From assembly GCF_000716445.1 (NCBI RefSeq), contig NZ_JNWK01000023.1, positions 62,001 through 126,000 of the forward strand: a DNA stretch of 64,000 nucleotides. The letters are read 5' to 3'. Shown here in pieces: positions 45,931 through 54,684 of this stretch (the stretch's first letter is position 1; the number at the start of each line of letters is the position of its first letter). Source of the DNA: Streptomyces wedmorensis. GTDB lineage: Bacteria > Actinomycetota > Actinomycetes > Streptomycetales > Streptomycetaceae. Both the position numbers and the translations under genes were made by a program. A model generated the notes under the pieces. The model made no database searches. It was given only the letters and a program-made list of their open reading frames with translations, and was not told the origin of the DNA.

Positions 45931-46040
45931 GGTCGTGCGACAGGAAGCGCCGTCCCTTCCTGTCGTGCGCCAGGAAGGGACGCCCCTTCCTTTCGCGCGT
46001 CAGGGAGATCCGCCCCTTCCGCGCCCGCTCGTGCGTCAGG
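45931..46040. repeat. 30-bp tandem repeats downstream of the NADAR gene
   Basis: Three whole units at 45931-45960, 45961-45990 and 45991-46020 and part of a fourth (46027-46041) share a GTCGTGCG-CAGGAAG...CCCCTTCC pattern with exact 30-base period. Units contain AGGAAGG/CCCTTCCT arms that can form 8-bp hairpins. They begin just past the NADAR stop. Confidence 0.7.
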
Positions 46041-46584
46041 AGCCGCGCAGCCGGTCCCGGGCCTCCATGAGGGCGAAGCCCAGGAGGTTCAGGCCGCGCC
46101 AGCGGGCCGGGTCGTGGGCGCCGGCGTCGTCGGCGGCCAGCCCGATGCCCCAGACGCGGTCCACCGGGCTGGCCTCCACGAGGATCCGCTCCCCGGTGCC
46201 GAGGAGGAACGCCCGCAGGCCCTCGTTCGAGGAGAACTTGTGGACGCTGCCCTCGACGACGATCCCGAACCGCTCCCGCTGCCACACGGCGTCGTCGAAG
46301 CCCCGCACGAGCCGGCCGACCTTCTTGGCCTCGGCGGGGGTACGGGCGGCCAGTGCGGCCCGCTCGGCCTCGGCGTCCCCGAAGAGGCGGGCCTTGGCGG
46401 CCATCATCCAGTGCTCGGCGGTCGCGTACGCCACTCCGTCGACCGTGAAGGGCGCCGGCCACCACTGGCTCAGGCAGCTCGCCGAGAGGCGCCCGTCCGG
46501 GTGGGGACGGTGACCCCAGAAGAGCAGCCACTTCAGACGGTCACCCCTGTTGACCTGCTGTGTCAGCTCATCGATCTTGTTCAT
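46036..46584 (-). CDS. NADAR-family protein
   Basis: A 182-residue NADAR (YbiA-like) protein: LKWLLFWGHRPHP, SQWWPAPFTVDGVAYATAEHWMMAAKARLFGD and RVWGIGLAADD. The family acts on ADP-ribose- or riboflavin-pathway intermediates, with N-glycosidase activity reported for YbiA. ATG 46584 is preferred over 46614 since homology starts at MNKIDELTQ. Divergent from the second aldehyde dehydrogenase. Confidence 0.87.
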   Translation of the reverse strand: MNKIDELTQQVNRGDRLKWLLFWGHRPHPDGRLSASCLSQWWPAPFTVDGVAYATAEHWMMAAKARLFGDAEAERAALAARTPAEAKKVGRLVRGFDDAVWQRERFGIVVEGSVHKFSSNEGLRAFLLGTGERILVEASPVDRVWGIGLAADDAGAHDPARWRGLNLLGFALMEARDRLRGS

Positions 46585-46679
46585 GCATGCGAGTCTGGCA
46601 GCCGCCACTGACACTCCGTACGGAGATTTTCCGGCTGCCTCGACACATGGTCGACCGATTCCGTCGCGTAACCAAAAGG

Positions 46680-46723
46680 CAACAACGGAATCACTTGTTG
46701 AGGCACCTTCCCCATGTCAGGAT
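46680..46723 (+). promoter_or_regulatory. Promoter and inverted repeat of the second aldehyde dehydrogenase operon
   Basis: TTGTTG (46695-46700) and CAGGAT (46718-46723) with a 17-base spacer form a plausible housekeeping promoter. CAACAA (46680-46685) pairs with the -35 TTGTTG across 9 bases, so an operator may overlap the -35. Confidence 0.6.
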
Positions 46724-46759
46724 CGGCACTCAATTCGAGCTGGGACAACGGAGAGCGTC

Positions 46760-48274
46760 ATGGGCAACCGCTTCCAGGTGACGGACCGCTTCGCGGACGG
46801 CGCACAGTACATCGGCGGGCGGCTCCGGGCCGGAACCTCCGGTCGGGAACACAGCGTGATCGATCCGGCGACAGGAGAGAGCGTCTACACCTACGCGCTC
46901 GCCTCCACGGCGGACGTGGACGAGGCCGTCGCCGCCGCCAAGGCCGCCTTCCCCGGCTGGGCGGGCGCCACCCCGGGCGAGCGCTCCGACGCGCTGCACC
47001 GCCTCGCCGGCGTCCTCGCCGAATGGGCGGACGACCTCGCGCGGGTCGAGTCGCTCCAGTGCGGCAAGCCGCTGAAGCTCACCACCGAGTTCGACGTGCC
47101 CGGCACGATCGACAACACGGCGTTCTTCGCGGGCGCCGCCCGTCACCTCCAGGGCCAGTCGGCCGCCGAGTACGACGGCGACCACACCTCGTACGTCCGG
47201 CGCGAGGCGATCGGTGTCATCGGCTCCATCGCCCCCTGGAACTACCCGCTCCAGATGGCCGCCTGGAAGATCCTCCCGGCGATCGCCGCAGGCAACACGA
47301 TCGTCCTCAAGCCCGCCGAGCTCACCCCGCTGACCTCGCTGATGTTCGCGCAGGCGGCGAAGGAGGCCGGCATCCCCGACGGTGTGATCAACATCGTCAG
47401 CGGCTCCGGGCGCGTCGTCGGCGAGCACCTCGTCGGCCACCCCGACGTCGTCATGACCTCCTTCACCGGCTCCACCCCGGTCGGCAAGCGGGTCGCCGAG
47501 GTCGCCACCGCCACCGTGAAGCGGCTGCACCTCGAACTCGGCGGCAAGGCCCCCTTCGTCGTCTTCGACGACGCCGACCTGGAGGCCGCCGCCCACGGCG
47601 CCGTCGCCGCCTCCCTCATCAACAGCGGCCAGGACTGCACCGCCGCCACGCGCGCGTACGTCCAGCGTCCGCTCTTCGACGCCTTCGTCGCCCGCGTCGC
47701 CGAGCTGATGGAGACCGTCCGCGTCGGCGACCCCTTCGCGCCGGGCACCGACCTCGGCCCGCTCGTCAGCCACCGCCACCGCGACAGCGTCGCCGGCTTC
47801 GTCGAGCGCGCCCGCGACTACGCCACCGTCGTCACCGGCGGCGAAGCCCCGGGCGGCGACCTCAAGGACGGTGCGTACTATCGTCCGACCCTGATCACCG
47901 GCGCCGCACAGGACAGCGAGGTCGTGCAGTCGGAGATCTTCGGCCCGGTCCTGGTGGCCCTGCCCTTCGACGGCGACGACGAGGGCATCCGGCTCGCCAA
48001 CGACACCCCGTACGGCCTCGCCGCCTCCGCCTGGAGCCGCGACGTCTACCGCGCCAACCGTGCCACGCGGGAGATCAAGGCGGGCTGCGTGTGGGTCAAC
48101 GACCACATCCCGATCATCAGCGAGATGCCCCACGGCGGCACCAAGGCATCCGGCTACGGAAAGGACATGTCGGTGTACTCCTTCGAGGAGTACACGCAGG
48201 TCAAGCATGTGATGTTCGACAACACGGCGGTGGCGGCAAAGGATTGGCACCGCACGATCTTCGGGGACCGATAG
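46760..48274 (+). CDS. Gamma-aminobutyraldehyde dehydrogenase (second copy)
   Basis: A 504-residue aldehyde dehydrogenase with catalytic Cys in SGQDCTAATR, Glu in LELGGKAP and the NAD turn FTGSTPVGK. It is related to but distinct from the copy at 35521; WNYPLQMAAWKILPAI places it in the PatD-like group. ATG 46760 follows GGAGAG. First gene of the polyamine importer operon: the PotD gene starts 50 bases later. Confidence 0.9.
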   Translation: MGNRFQVTDRFADGAQYIGGRLRAGTSGREHSVIDPATGESVYTYALASTADVDEAVAAAKAAFPGWAGATPGERSDALHRLAGVLAEWADDLARVESLQCGKPLKLTTEFDVPGTIDNTAFFAGAARHLQGQSAAEYDGDHTSYVRREAIGVIGSIAPWNYPLQMAAWKILPAIAAGNTIVLKPAELTPLTSLMFAQAAKEAGIPDGVINIVSGSGRVVGEHLVGHPDVVMTSFTGSTPVGKRVAEVATATVKRLHLELGGKAPFVVFDDADLEAAAHGAVAASLINSGQDCTAATRAYVQRPLFDAFVARVAELMETVRVGDPFAPGTDLGPLVSHRHRDSVAGFVERARDYATVVTGGEAPGGDLKDGAYYRPTLITGAAQDSEVVQSEIFGPVLVALPFDGDDEGIRLANDTPYGLAASAWSRDVYRANRATREIKAGCVWVNDHIPIISEMPHGGTKASGYGKDMSVYSFEEYTQVKHVMFDNTAVAAKDWHRTIFGDR

Positions 48275-48323
48275 AAGCTCGCCGCCCGACCAGCGGCCCA
48301 CCCATCCCGAAAGGGCACAGCGC

Positions 48324-49571
48324 ATGGAGCAGTACGAGCCCGACAGCCTGTCCGCCGCTCAGCTCGCGGCGATACGGCGCAGCATGACGAGCGGCCGGGG
48401 CGCCCTCAGCCGCCGTTCGATGCTGCGCGCGGGCGGCGTCGGAGCGCTCACCGTCGGCGGCCTCGCCGGCCTGAGCGCCTGTGGCATCCCGCCGGCCAAG
48501 CGGGAGGGCCAGGGCCCCGCGTCCATCGACGTGTCGGCCAAGGAGAAGAGCGTCGCCTTCTCCAACTGGACCGAGTACATGGACATCAGCGAGGACGAGA
48601 AGTCCCGCCCGACCCTGGAGGCGTTCGCCAAGCGCACCGGGATCAAGGTCAAGTACACCGAGGACATCAACGACAACGTCGAGTTCTTCGGCAAGATCAA
48701 GCCGCAGCTCGCGGCCGGCCAGGACACCGGCCGCGACCTGATATGCGTGACCGACTGGCTCGCGGCCCGGATCATCCGGCTCGGCTGGGCGCAGAAGCTC
48801 GACGCCTCGAACCTGCCCCACGCCTATGCGAACCTCTCCGCCCAGTTCCGCAGCCCCGACTGGGACCCGGGTCGCGCCTACTCGTACCCGTGGACCGGCA
48901 TCTCCACCGTCATCGCGTACAACGTCAAGGCGACCGGCGGCAAGAAGGTCGACTCGGTCACCCAGCTCCTGGACGACCCCTCCCTCAAGGGCCGGGTCGG
49001 CTTCCTCACGGAGATGCGCGACTCCGTCGGCATGACCCTGCTCGACCTCGGCAAGGACCCGGGGAAGTTCACGGACGCCGACTACGACGAGGCGATCGGG
49101 CGGCTCCAGAAGGGCGTCGACAAGAAGCAGATCCGCCGTTTCACGGGCAACGACTACACCTCGGACCTGGACAAGGGCGACCTGGCGGCCTGCCTCGCCT
49201 GGGCCGGTGACGTCATCCAGCTCCAGGCGGACAACCCGGACATCCGGTACTCCATCCCGTCCGCCGGATACATCACCTCCAGCGACAACCTGCTCGTCCC
49301 CGCGCAGTCCCGGCACAAGGCGAACGCCGAGAAGCTCATCGACTACTACTACGAGCTCCCGGTCGCCGCCCAGCTCGCCGCGTACATCAACTACGTCTGC
49401 CCCGTCGACGGGGTGAAGGACGAGCTCGCCAAGATCGACCCCGAGCTCGCGAACAACACGCTGATCCTCCCGGACAAGGCCATGGCCAAGAAGTCGCACG
49501 CCTTCCGCTCGCTCACCAGCGCGGAGGAGACGGCGTACGAGGAGAAGTTCGCCAAGCTCATCGGCGCCTGA
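48324..49571 (+). CDS. potD: Polyamine ABC transporter substrate-binding protein PotD-like
   Basis: A 415-residue solute-binding protein. Twin-arginine motif SRRSMLRAGG and lipobox LSAC indicate a Tat-exported lipoprotein. The mature domain FSNWTEYMDI, FFGKIKPQLA and NDYTSDLDKGD matches spermidine/putrescine binding proteins. Linked to PotABC, it is the primary ligand receptor. ATG 48324. Compare the orphan paralogue at 37077. Confidence 0.92.
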   Translation: MEQYEPDSLSAAQLAAIRRSMTSGRGALSRRSMLRAGGVGALTVGGLAGLSACGIPPAKREGQGPASIDVSAKEKSVAFSNWTEYMDISEDEKSRPTLEAFAKRTGIKVKYTEDINDNVEFFGKIKPQLAAGQDTGRDLICVTDWLAARIIRLGWAQKLDASNLPHAYANLSAQFRSPDWDPGRAYSYPWTGISTVIAYNVKATGGKKVDSVTQLLDDPSLKGRVGFLTEMRDSVGMTLLDLGKDPGKFTDADYDEAIGRLQKGVDKKQIRRFTGNDYTSDLDKGDLAACLAWAGDVIQLQADNPDIRYSIPSAGYITSSDNLLVPAQSRHKANAEKLIDYYYELPVAAQLAAYINYVCPVDGVKDELAKIDPELANNTLILPDKAMAKKSHAFRSLTSAEETAYEEKFAKLIGA

Positions 49572-49615
49572 GCCCGACGTCGTCCACCTCTCTCACTCCC
49601 CTGGGACCGCAACCC

Positions 49616-50785
49616 ATGACTGACAAGACTGCTCACACTGGAAAGAACACGGGCGGCGGCGACGTCCGTCTCACCGGGATCAGCAAGTCGTACGGCTCCT
49701 TCACCGCCGTCCACCCGCTCGACCTGACCGTCCCGCAGGGCTCCTTCTTCGCCCTGCTCGGCGCCTCCGGCTGCGGCAAGACCACCACGCTGCGCATGAT
49801 CGCCGGCCTGGAGGACCCGAGCACCGGCACCGTCTTCCTCGGCGACAAGGACGTCACCGACCTTCCGCCGTACAAGCGGCCGGTCAACACCGTCTTCCAG
49901 TCCTACGCGCTCTTCCCGCACATGGACATATCCGAGAACATCGCCTTCGGCCTGCGCCGGCGCGGCATCAAGTCGGTGAAGAAGCAGGTCGACGACATGC
50001 TGGAGCTCGTCCAGCTCGGCGACAAGGCGCACCACAAGCCGCACCAGCTCTCCGGCGGCCAGCAGCAGCGCGTGGCCGTGGCCCGCGCGCTCATCAACCA
50101 CCCGCAGGTGCTGCTCCTCGACGAGCCGCTCGGCGCCCTCGACCTCAAGCTGCGCCGTCAGATGCAGCTGGAGCTCAAGCGCATCCAGACCGAGGTCGGC
50201 ATCACCTTCGTGCACGTCACCCACGACCAGGAGGAGGCCATGACGATGGCCGACCAGGTCGCGGTGATGAACGGCGGCCGGGTCGAGCAGCTCGGCGCCC
50301 CCGCCGACCTGTACGAGAACCCGCAGACCACCTTCGTCGCCAACTTCCTCGGCACCTCGAACCTGATCGAGGCGGAGGTCCTGGAGACCGGCTCCGACGT
50401 GCTCGTCACGGCCGGCGGCGGCAAGCTCCGGGTCCCCGGCGACCGCTGTACCTCCGCCGTCCGCCAGGGCGGCAAGGTCCTCGTGGGCGTCCGCCCCGAG
50501 AAGATCTCGCTCGCGCACGCCGACGACGCGGGCTCGATCGCCGACGGCCGCAACCGGGTCACCGGCCGGATCGCCGACTCCTCCTTCATCGGCGTCTCCA
50601 CCCAGTACGTGGTGAACTCGCCCGCCGGCGCGGAGCTCCAGGTGTACGAGCAGAACATCGAGCGCGACACCCGCCTGGTGCCCGGTGCCGAGGTCGTCCT
50701 GCACTGGAACCCGGCGCACACCTTCGGGCTCGACGCGGCGCAGGACATCGACGCGGGTGTGGAGACGGTGGAGGACGCCTCGTGA
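49616..50785 (+). CDS. potA: Polyamine ABC transporter ATPase PotA-like
   Basis: A 389-residue ATPase: Walker [11 protein letters not shown]-loop [12 protein letters not shown], signature [15 protein letters not shown], Walker [13 protein letters not shown]-loop [11 protein letters not shown]-terminal TOBE domain (about residues 260-370) is full length. It energises PotBC. The final bases overlap potB by four (GTGA). Confidence 0.94.
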   Translation: MTDKTAHTGKNTGGGDVRLTGISKSYGSFTAVHPLDLTVPQGSFFALLGASGCGKTTTLRMIAGLEDPSTGTVFLGDKDVTDLPPYKRPVNTVFQSYALFPHMDISENIAFGLRRRGIKSVKKQVDDMLELVQLGDKAHHKPHQLSGGQQQRVAVARALINHPQVLLLDEPLGALDLKLRRQMQLELKRIQTEVGITFVHVTHDQEEAMTMADQVAVMNGGRVEQLGAPADLYENPQTTFVANFLGTSNLIEAEVLETGSDVLVTAGGGKLRVPGDRCTSAVRQGGKVLVGVRPEKISLAHADDAGSIADGRNRVTGRIADSSFIGVSTQYVVNSPAGAELQVYEQNIERDTRLVPGAEVVLHWNPAHTFGLDAAQDIDAGVETVEDAS

Positions 50786-51708
50786 CCGCGACCCTGACGA
50801 AAGAGGCTCCCCCCATAGAGGAACCGGTTCTGCGCAAGCCTTCCACGCGCAAGCGGCTCGTCCCGTACTGGCTGCTGCTGCCCGGCATCATCTGGCTGCT
50901 CGTCTTCTTCGCGCTGCCGATGGTCTACCAGGCCTCGACCTCGGTGCAGACCGGCTCCCTGGAGAAGGGCTTCGAGGTCACCTGGCACTTCCAGACCTAC
51001 TGGGACGCCTTCCAGGAGTACTGGCCGCAGTTCGTCCGCTCCGTGCTGTACGCCGGGACCGCGACCCTGCTGTGCCTGCTGCTCGGCTACCCGCTGGCGT
51101 ACCTGATCGCCTTCAAGGCCGGCCGCTGGCGCAACCTGCTCCTGGTCCTGGTCATCGCGCCGTTCTTCACCAGCTTCCTCATCCGCACGCTCGCGTGGAA
51201 GACGATCCTGGCCGACGACAGCCTCGTGGTCGACGCGCTGAACGCGCTGCACGTCCTGGACGTCACCAGCTGGATCGGCTGGACCGAGGGCGACCGCGTC
51301 CTCGCGACGCCGATGGCCGTGGTCTGCGGCCTCACGTACAACTTCCTGCCCTTCATGATCCTGCCCCTCTACACCTCCCTGGAGCGGATCGACGGCCGGC
51401 TGCACGAGGCCGCGCAGGACCTGTACGCCTCCCCTGCGACCACCTTCCGCAAGGTGACCTTCCCGCTGTCGATGCCCGGCGTCGTCTCCGGCACCCTGCT
51501 CACCTTCATCCCGGCGAGCGGCGACTACGTCAACGCCGAACTGCTCGGCTCGACCGACACCAAGATGGTCGGAAACGTCATCCAGTCGCAGTTCCTGCGG
51601 GTGCTCGACTACCCGACGGCGGCCGCGCTCTCCTTCATCCTCATGGCGATCGTGCTCGGCATGGTCACCGTGTACATCCGCCGTGCCGGAACGGAGGACC
51701 TGGTCTGA
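50782..51708 (+). CDS. potB: Polyamine ABC transporter permease PotB-like
   Basis: A 308-residue permease with six or so membrane segments, the first at LVPYWLLLPGIIWLLVFFALP. The EAA-like cytoplasmic loop is LHEAAQDLYASPATTFRKVTFP. The GTG overlaps the potA stop and the end overlaps potC (TGATG), showing a tightly coupled unit. Confidence 0.93.
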   Translation: MTATLTKEAPPIEEPVLRKPSTRKRLVPYWLLLPGIIWLLVFFALPMVYQASTSVQTGSLEKGFEVTWHFQTYWDAFQEYWPQFVRSVLYAGTATLLCLLLGYPLAYLIAFKAGRWRNLLLVLVIAPFFTSFLIRTLAWKTILADDSLVVDALNALHVLDVTSWIGWTEGDRVLATPMAVVCGLTYNFLPFMILPLYTSLERIDGRLHEAAQDLYASPATTFRKVTFPLSMPGVVSGTLLTFIPASGDYVNAELLGSTDTKMVGNVIQSQFLRVLDYPTAAALSFILMAIVLGMVTVYIRRAGTEDLV

Positions 51709-52502
51709 TGCGCTGGATCCGCAAGAACCTGGTCGTCATCGCGGGCCTGCTGACGCTCGCGTACATGATCCTGCCGAACCTCGTCGTGATGGCGTTCTCC
51801 TTCAACAAGCCGAAGGGACGCTTCAACTACTCCTGGCAGGAGTTCTCGCTCGACGCCTGGAAGGACCCCTGCGGCGTCGCCGACATGTGCGAGTCCCTCT
51901 CGCTCTCCCTCCAGCTCGCCGCCTGGGCGACGGTCGGCGCGGTCGTCCTCGGCACGATGATCGCCTTCGCGCTGGTCCGCTACCGCTTCCGGGCGCGCGG
52001 CGCGATCAACTCGCTGATCTTCCTGCCGATGGCGATGCCCGAGGTCGTCATGGCCGCCTCGCTGCTCACCCTCTTCCTCAACATGGGGATCGAGCTGGGC
52101 TTCTGGACGGTCCTGATCGCCCACATCATGTTCTGCCTGTCGTTCGTCGTGACGGCGGTCAAGGCCCGCGTCATGTCCATGGACCCGCGCCTGGAGGAGG
52201 CCGCGCGCGACCTCTACGCCGGGCCGACGCAGACCTTCCTCCGCGTGACCCTGCCGATCGCCGCGCCGGGCATCGCCGCCGGTGCGCTGCTCGCCTTCGC
52301 GCTCTCGTTCGACGACTTCATCATCACCAACTTCAACGCGGGATCCACCGTCACCTTCCCCATGTTCGTCTGGGGCTCGGCGCAGCGCGGAACCCCCGTT
52401 CAGATCAACGTCATCGGCACCGCGATGTTCGTCCTCGCGGTACTGGTGGTCGTGGCCGGGCAAATCATTACGAACCGGCGCAAGAAAACAGCAACAGCCT
52501 GA
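51708..52502 (+). CDS. potC: Polyamine ABC transporter permease PotC-like
   Basis: A 264-residue permease with six membrane segments and EAA-like loop LEEAARDLYAGPTQTFLRVTLP. It pairs with PotB. The end lies 37 bases before the FAD oxidase gene. Confidence 0.93.
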   Translation: MRWIRKNLVVIAGLLTLAYMILPNLVVMAFSFNKPKGRFNYSWQEFSLDAWKDPCGVADMCESLSLSLQLAAWATVGAVVLGTMIAFALVRYRFRARGAINSLIFLPMAMPEVVMAASLLTLFLNMGIELGFWTVLIAHIMFCLSFVVTAVKARVMSMDPRLEEAARDLYAGPTQTFLRVTLPIAAPGIAAGALLAFALSFDDFIITNFNAGSTVTFPMFVWGSAQRGTPVQINVIGTAMFVLAVLVVVAGQIITNRRKKTATA

Positions 52503-52539
52503 GCGAAGGTCGTCTCAGGCACCGAAGGAGTTGGAAACC

Positions 52540-53958
52540 ATGGCCCCAGTCGCCATGCGTCTCGCTGCACAATCTCTCTCCGACGCCCAGCCCGTCCCCT
52601 TCTGGCTGGAAGATCCCGGCAAGCCCGGCGCCCTGCCCGCCCTCACCGGTACCGAGAAGTGCGATCTCCTCGTGGTCGGCGGCGGATACAGCGGACTGTG
52701 GACCGCGCTCCTCGCCAAGGAGCGCGACCCCGCCCGGGACGTCGTACTGATCGAAGGCCGCGAGGTGGGCTGGGCCGCCTCGGGCCGCAACGGAGGCTTC
52801 TGCGCCGCCTCCCTGACCCACGGCTTCGGCAACGGGCTCGCCCGCTGGCCGGGCGAGCTGCCGAAGCTGGAGAAGCTCGGCGAGCGCAACCTCGACGCCA
52901 TCGAGGAGACGGTCGCCCGCTACTCCCTGGACTGCGAGTTCGAGCGCACCGGCGAGATCGACGTGGCCACCGAGCCGTACCAGGTGGAGGAGCTCCACGA
53001 GTGGTACGAGGAGGCCGACCGGCTCGGTCTCGCCGACGGCCTGGAGTTCCTGGACCGGGACGCCGTACGGGCCGAGGTCGACTCGCCGACCTTCCTCGGC
53101 GGCATGTGGGACCGGCGCGGGGTCGCCATGCTCCACCCGGCCAAGCTGGCCTGGGGCCTGAAGCGCGCCTGTCTCGACCTGGGCGTACGGATCTTCGAGA
53201 ACACGCCCGGTCTGCGGCTGGTCTCGGTCGGCGCCGGCGTCGGCGTCCACACCCCGTACGGCAAGGTGCTCGCCCGCCGGGTCGCGCTCGGCACGAACGT
53301 CTTCCCGTCCCTGGTCAAGCGCGTCCGGCCCTACACGGTCCCGGTCTACGACTACGCGCTGATGACCGAGCCGCTCAGCCCCGCGCAGCTCGCGTCCGTG
53401 GGCTGGAAGAACCGGCAGGGTCTCGGCGACTCCGCCAACCAGTTCCACTACTTCCGGATCACCGCCGACCATCGCATCCTGTGGGGCGGCTACGACGCGG
53501 TCTATCCCTTCGGCGGCAAGCTGAACGCCGAGATGGACCACCGTCCGGAGACGTACCTGAAGCTCGCCGAGCACTTCTTCCGCTGCTTCCCGCAGCTGGA
53601 GGGGCTCCGCTTCAGCCACGCCTGGGGCGGCGCCATCGACACCTGCTCGCGCTTCTCCGCCTTCTTCGGCACGGCGTACCAGGGGAAGGTGGCGTACGCG
53701 GCCGGCTTCACCGGCCTCGGCGTCGGCGCGACCCGCTTCGGCGGGGACGTGATGCTCGACCTGCTCGCGGGGGAGCGCACGGAGCGCACCGAGCTGAGCA
53801 TGGTCCGCTCCAAGCCGCTGCCGTTCCCGCCCGAACCGGTCGCCTGGGCCGGTATCGGCATCACCAAGTGGGCGCTCGCCCGCGCCGACGAGAACGGCGG
53901 CCGGCGCAACCTGTGGCTGAAGACGATGGACCGGCTGGGCCTCGGCTTCGACAGCTGA
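52540..53958 (+). CDS. FAD-dependent amine oxidoreductase (PuuB/DAO-like)
   Basis: A 472-residue flavoenzyme. The dinucleotide-binding motif is CDLLVVGGGYSGLWTALLAKE, with the FAD-contact strand VVLIEGREVGWAASGRNGG, typical of the GlyOX/DadA/PuuB group. In this operon it probably oxidises polyamines or gamma-glutamylpolyamines to aldehydes for the dehydrogenase. ATG 52540 has GAAGGAG at 52524-52530. A CRP-type palindrome begins 8 bases after its stop. Confidence 0.87.
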   Translation: MAPVAMRLAAQSLSDAQPVPFWLEDPGKPGALPALTGTEKCDLLVVGGGYSGLWTALLAKERDPARDVVLIEGREVGWAASGRNGGFCAASLTHGFGNGLARWPGELPKLEKLGERNLDAIEETVARYSLDCEFERTGEIDVATEPYQVEELHEWYEEADRLGLADGLEFLDRDAVRAEVDSPTFLGGMWDRRGVAMLHPAKLAWGLKRACLDLGVRIFENTPGLRLVSVGAGVGVHTPYGKVLARRVALGTNVFPSLVKRVRPYTVPVYDYALMTEPLSPAQLASVGWKNRQGLGDSANQFHYFRITADHRILWGGYDAVYPFGGKLNAEMDHRPETYLKLAEHFFRCFPQLEGLRFSHAWGGAIDTCSRFSAFFGTAYQGKVAYAAGFTGLGVGATRFGGDVMLDLLAGERTERTELSMVRSKPLPFPPEPVAWAGIGITKWALARADENGGRRNLWLKTMDRLGLGFDS

Positions 53959-53965
53959 ACCAGCC

Positions 53966-53981
53966 TGTGACGCAGGTCACA
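53966..53981. promoter_or_regulatory. CRP-type palindrome
   Basis: TGTGACGCAGGTCACA matches the CRP consensus TGTGA-N6-TCACA at every fixed position and is only 8 bases after the FAD oxidase stop. It is 104 bases upstream of the uncharacterised gene at 54070. Streptomyces Crp recognises GTG-N6-GNCAC-type sites. Confidence 0.7.
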
Positions 53982-54009
53982 ACCGGCGGGTAGCGGAACC
54001 CGCGTAAGA

Positions 54010-54092
54010 GAAGCCCCCGTACCCGCTCTCTCCGGGTGGACACCGCGTCCACACGGAGAGGAGACGGTTGTGATGACTGGTACGGGGGCTTC
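54010..54092 (+). promoter_or_regulatory. Nested structured leader of the gene at 54070
   Basis: An outer pair of exact 14-base arms (54010-54023 and 54079-54092) encloses an inner 14-bp stem with one mismatch (54028-54041 and 54047-54060). The inner right arm contains part of the GAGAGGAG ribosome-binding site; the outer right arm lies within codons 4-8. Together they could hide or expose the start. Confidence 0.6.
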
Positions 54093-54549
54093 CGGCGTCA
54101 AGAGTGCGGTGGAGTGGCTGACCTCGGTCGCACCCGATCCCGACGCCTGCCGGTGGGAGTGGGAGCGCAACCCGCACGGGGTCGCGCTGCTGCCCGCCGG
54201 CAGGCGCTGGGACGTGCTGATCCTGCCGGGCGAGCTCGGCCATCCCGCGCTCGACGTGCTGAACCGTCTCGTGGACCGGCCGGGCCCCGTCCTGGCCGAC
54301 TTCGGCGACGCCCGCATCGGCTTCTTCGTCCCGCCGGGCACCGCCGCCCGCTGGATCGGCACCGGGGTGCGCAGCGCCGGCGCCGGTACCTGGATCGTGG
54401 TCCCGTACCCCGGACGGTCGACCGGCGGAGTGCGCTGGCTGGTGGCTCCGGACGGGGCGGGCACCCTCAACGACGCCTCGCTCCTGGAGCTGGCGATGCA
54501 CGAGGCGGCGGGGCGACTGGCCGGGAGGGAAGGGGAGTCGGCGGGGTGA
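54070..54549 (+). CDS. Conserved hypothetical protein with structured leader
   Basis: A 159-residue protein without recognised domain. It contains CRWEWERNPHGVALLPAGRRWDVLILPGELGHPALDVL and GFFVPPGTAARW, a pattern I associate with a Streptomyces paralogous family sometimes linked to primase-polymerase N-terminal regions; this is not certain. GTG at 54070 and ATG 54073 are adjacent starts. A CRP-type site and nested hairpins precede it, unusual for such a small gene. Confidence 0.6.
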   Translation: MMTGTGASGVKSAVEWLTSVAPDPDACRWEWERNPHGVALLPAGRRWDVLILPGELGHPALDVLNRLVDRPGPVLADFGDARIGFFVPPGTAARWIGTGVRSAGAGTWIVVPYPGRSTGGVRWLVAPDGAGTLNDASLLELAMHEAAGRLAGREGESAG

Positions 54550-54612
54550 CCGGCCGGGAGTGAAGGGCGGGTCGAAGGGGGTCCGGGCGCGGGCGGAGAA
54601 CGGGTAGAGGTC

Positions 54613-54641
54613 TTGACCACTTGATTGGTCTGGACCATGCT
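54613..54641 (+). promoter_or_regulatory. Chitinase promoter with DasR-type (dre) operator
   Basis: TTGACC (54613-54618) and CATGCT (54636-54641) are 17 bases apart. Within them ATTGGTCTGGACCATG (54624-54639) matches the DasR responsive element ACTGGTCTAGACCACT, and GACCA/TGGTC (54615-54630) adds an overlapping half-site pair. Chitinase genes in Streptomyces are classic DasR targets. Confidence 0.85.
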
Positions 54642-54684
54642 GTGGCGCGCTCCCACCTCGATTCCCCCACCCCCGGAGGCAGTT

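Noticed and set aside
45931..46040. CRISPR array
   Set aside because: The 30-base units are contiguous without unique spacers and diverge by drift; no cas genes.
45767..46531. 254-codon minus-strand frame crossing the tandem repeats
   Set aside because: It overlaps the NADAR gene in another frame; only the tandem-repeat part looks regular, because of the 30-base period.
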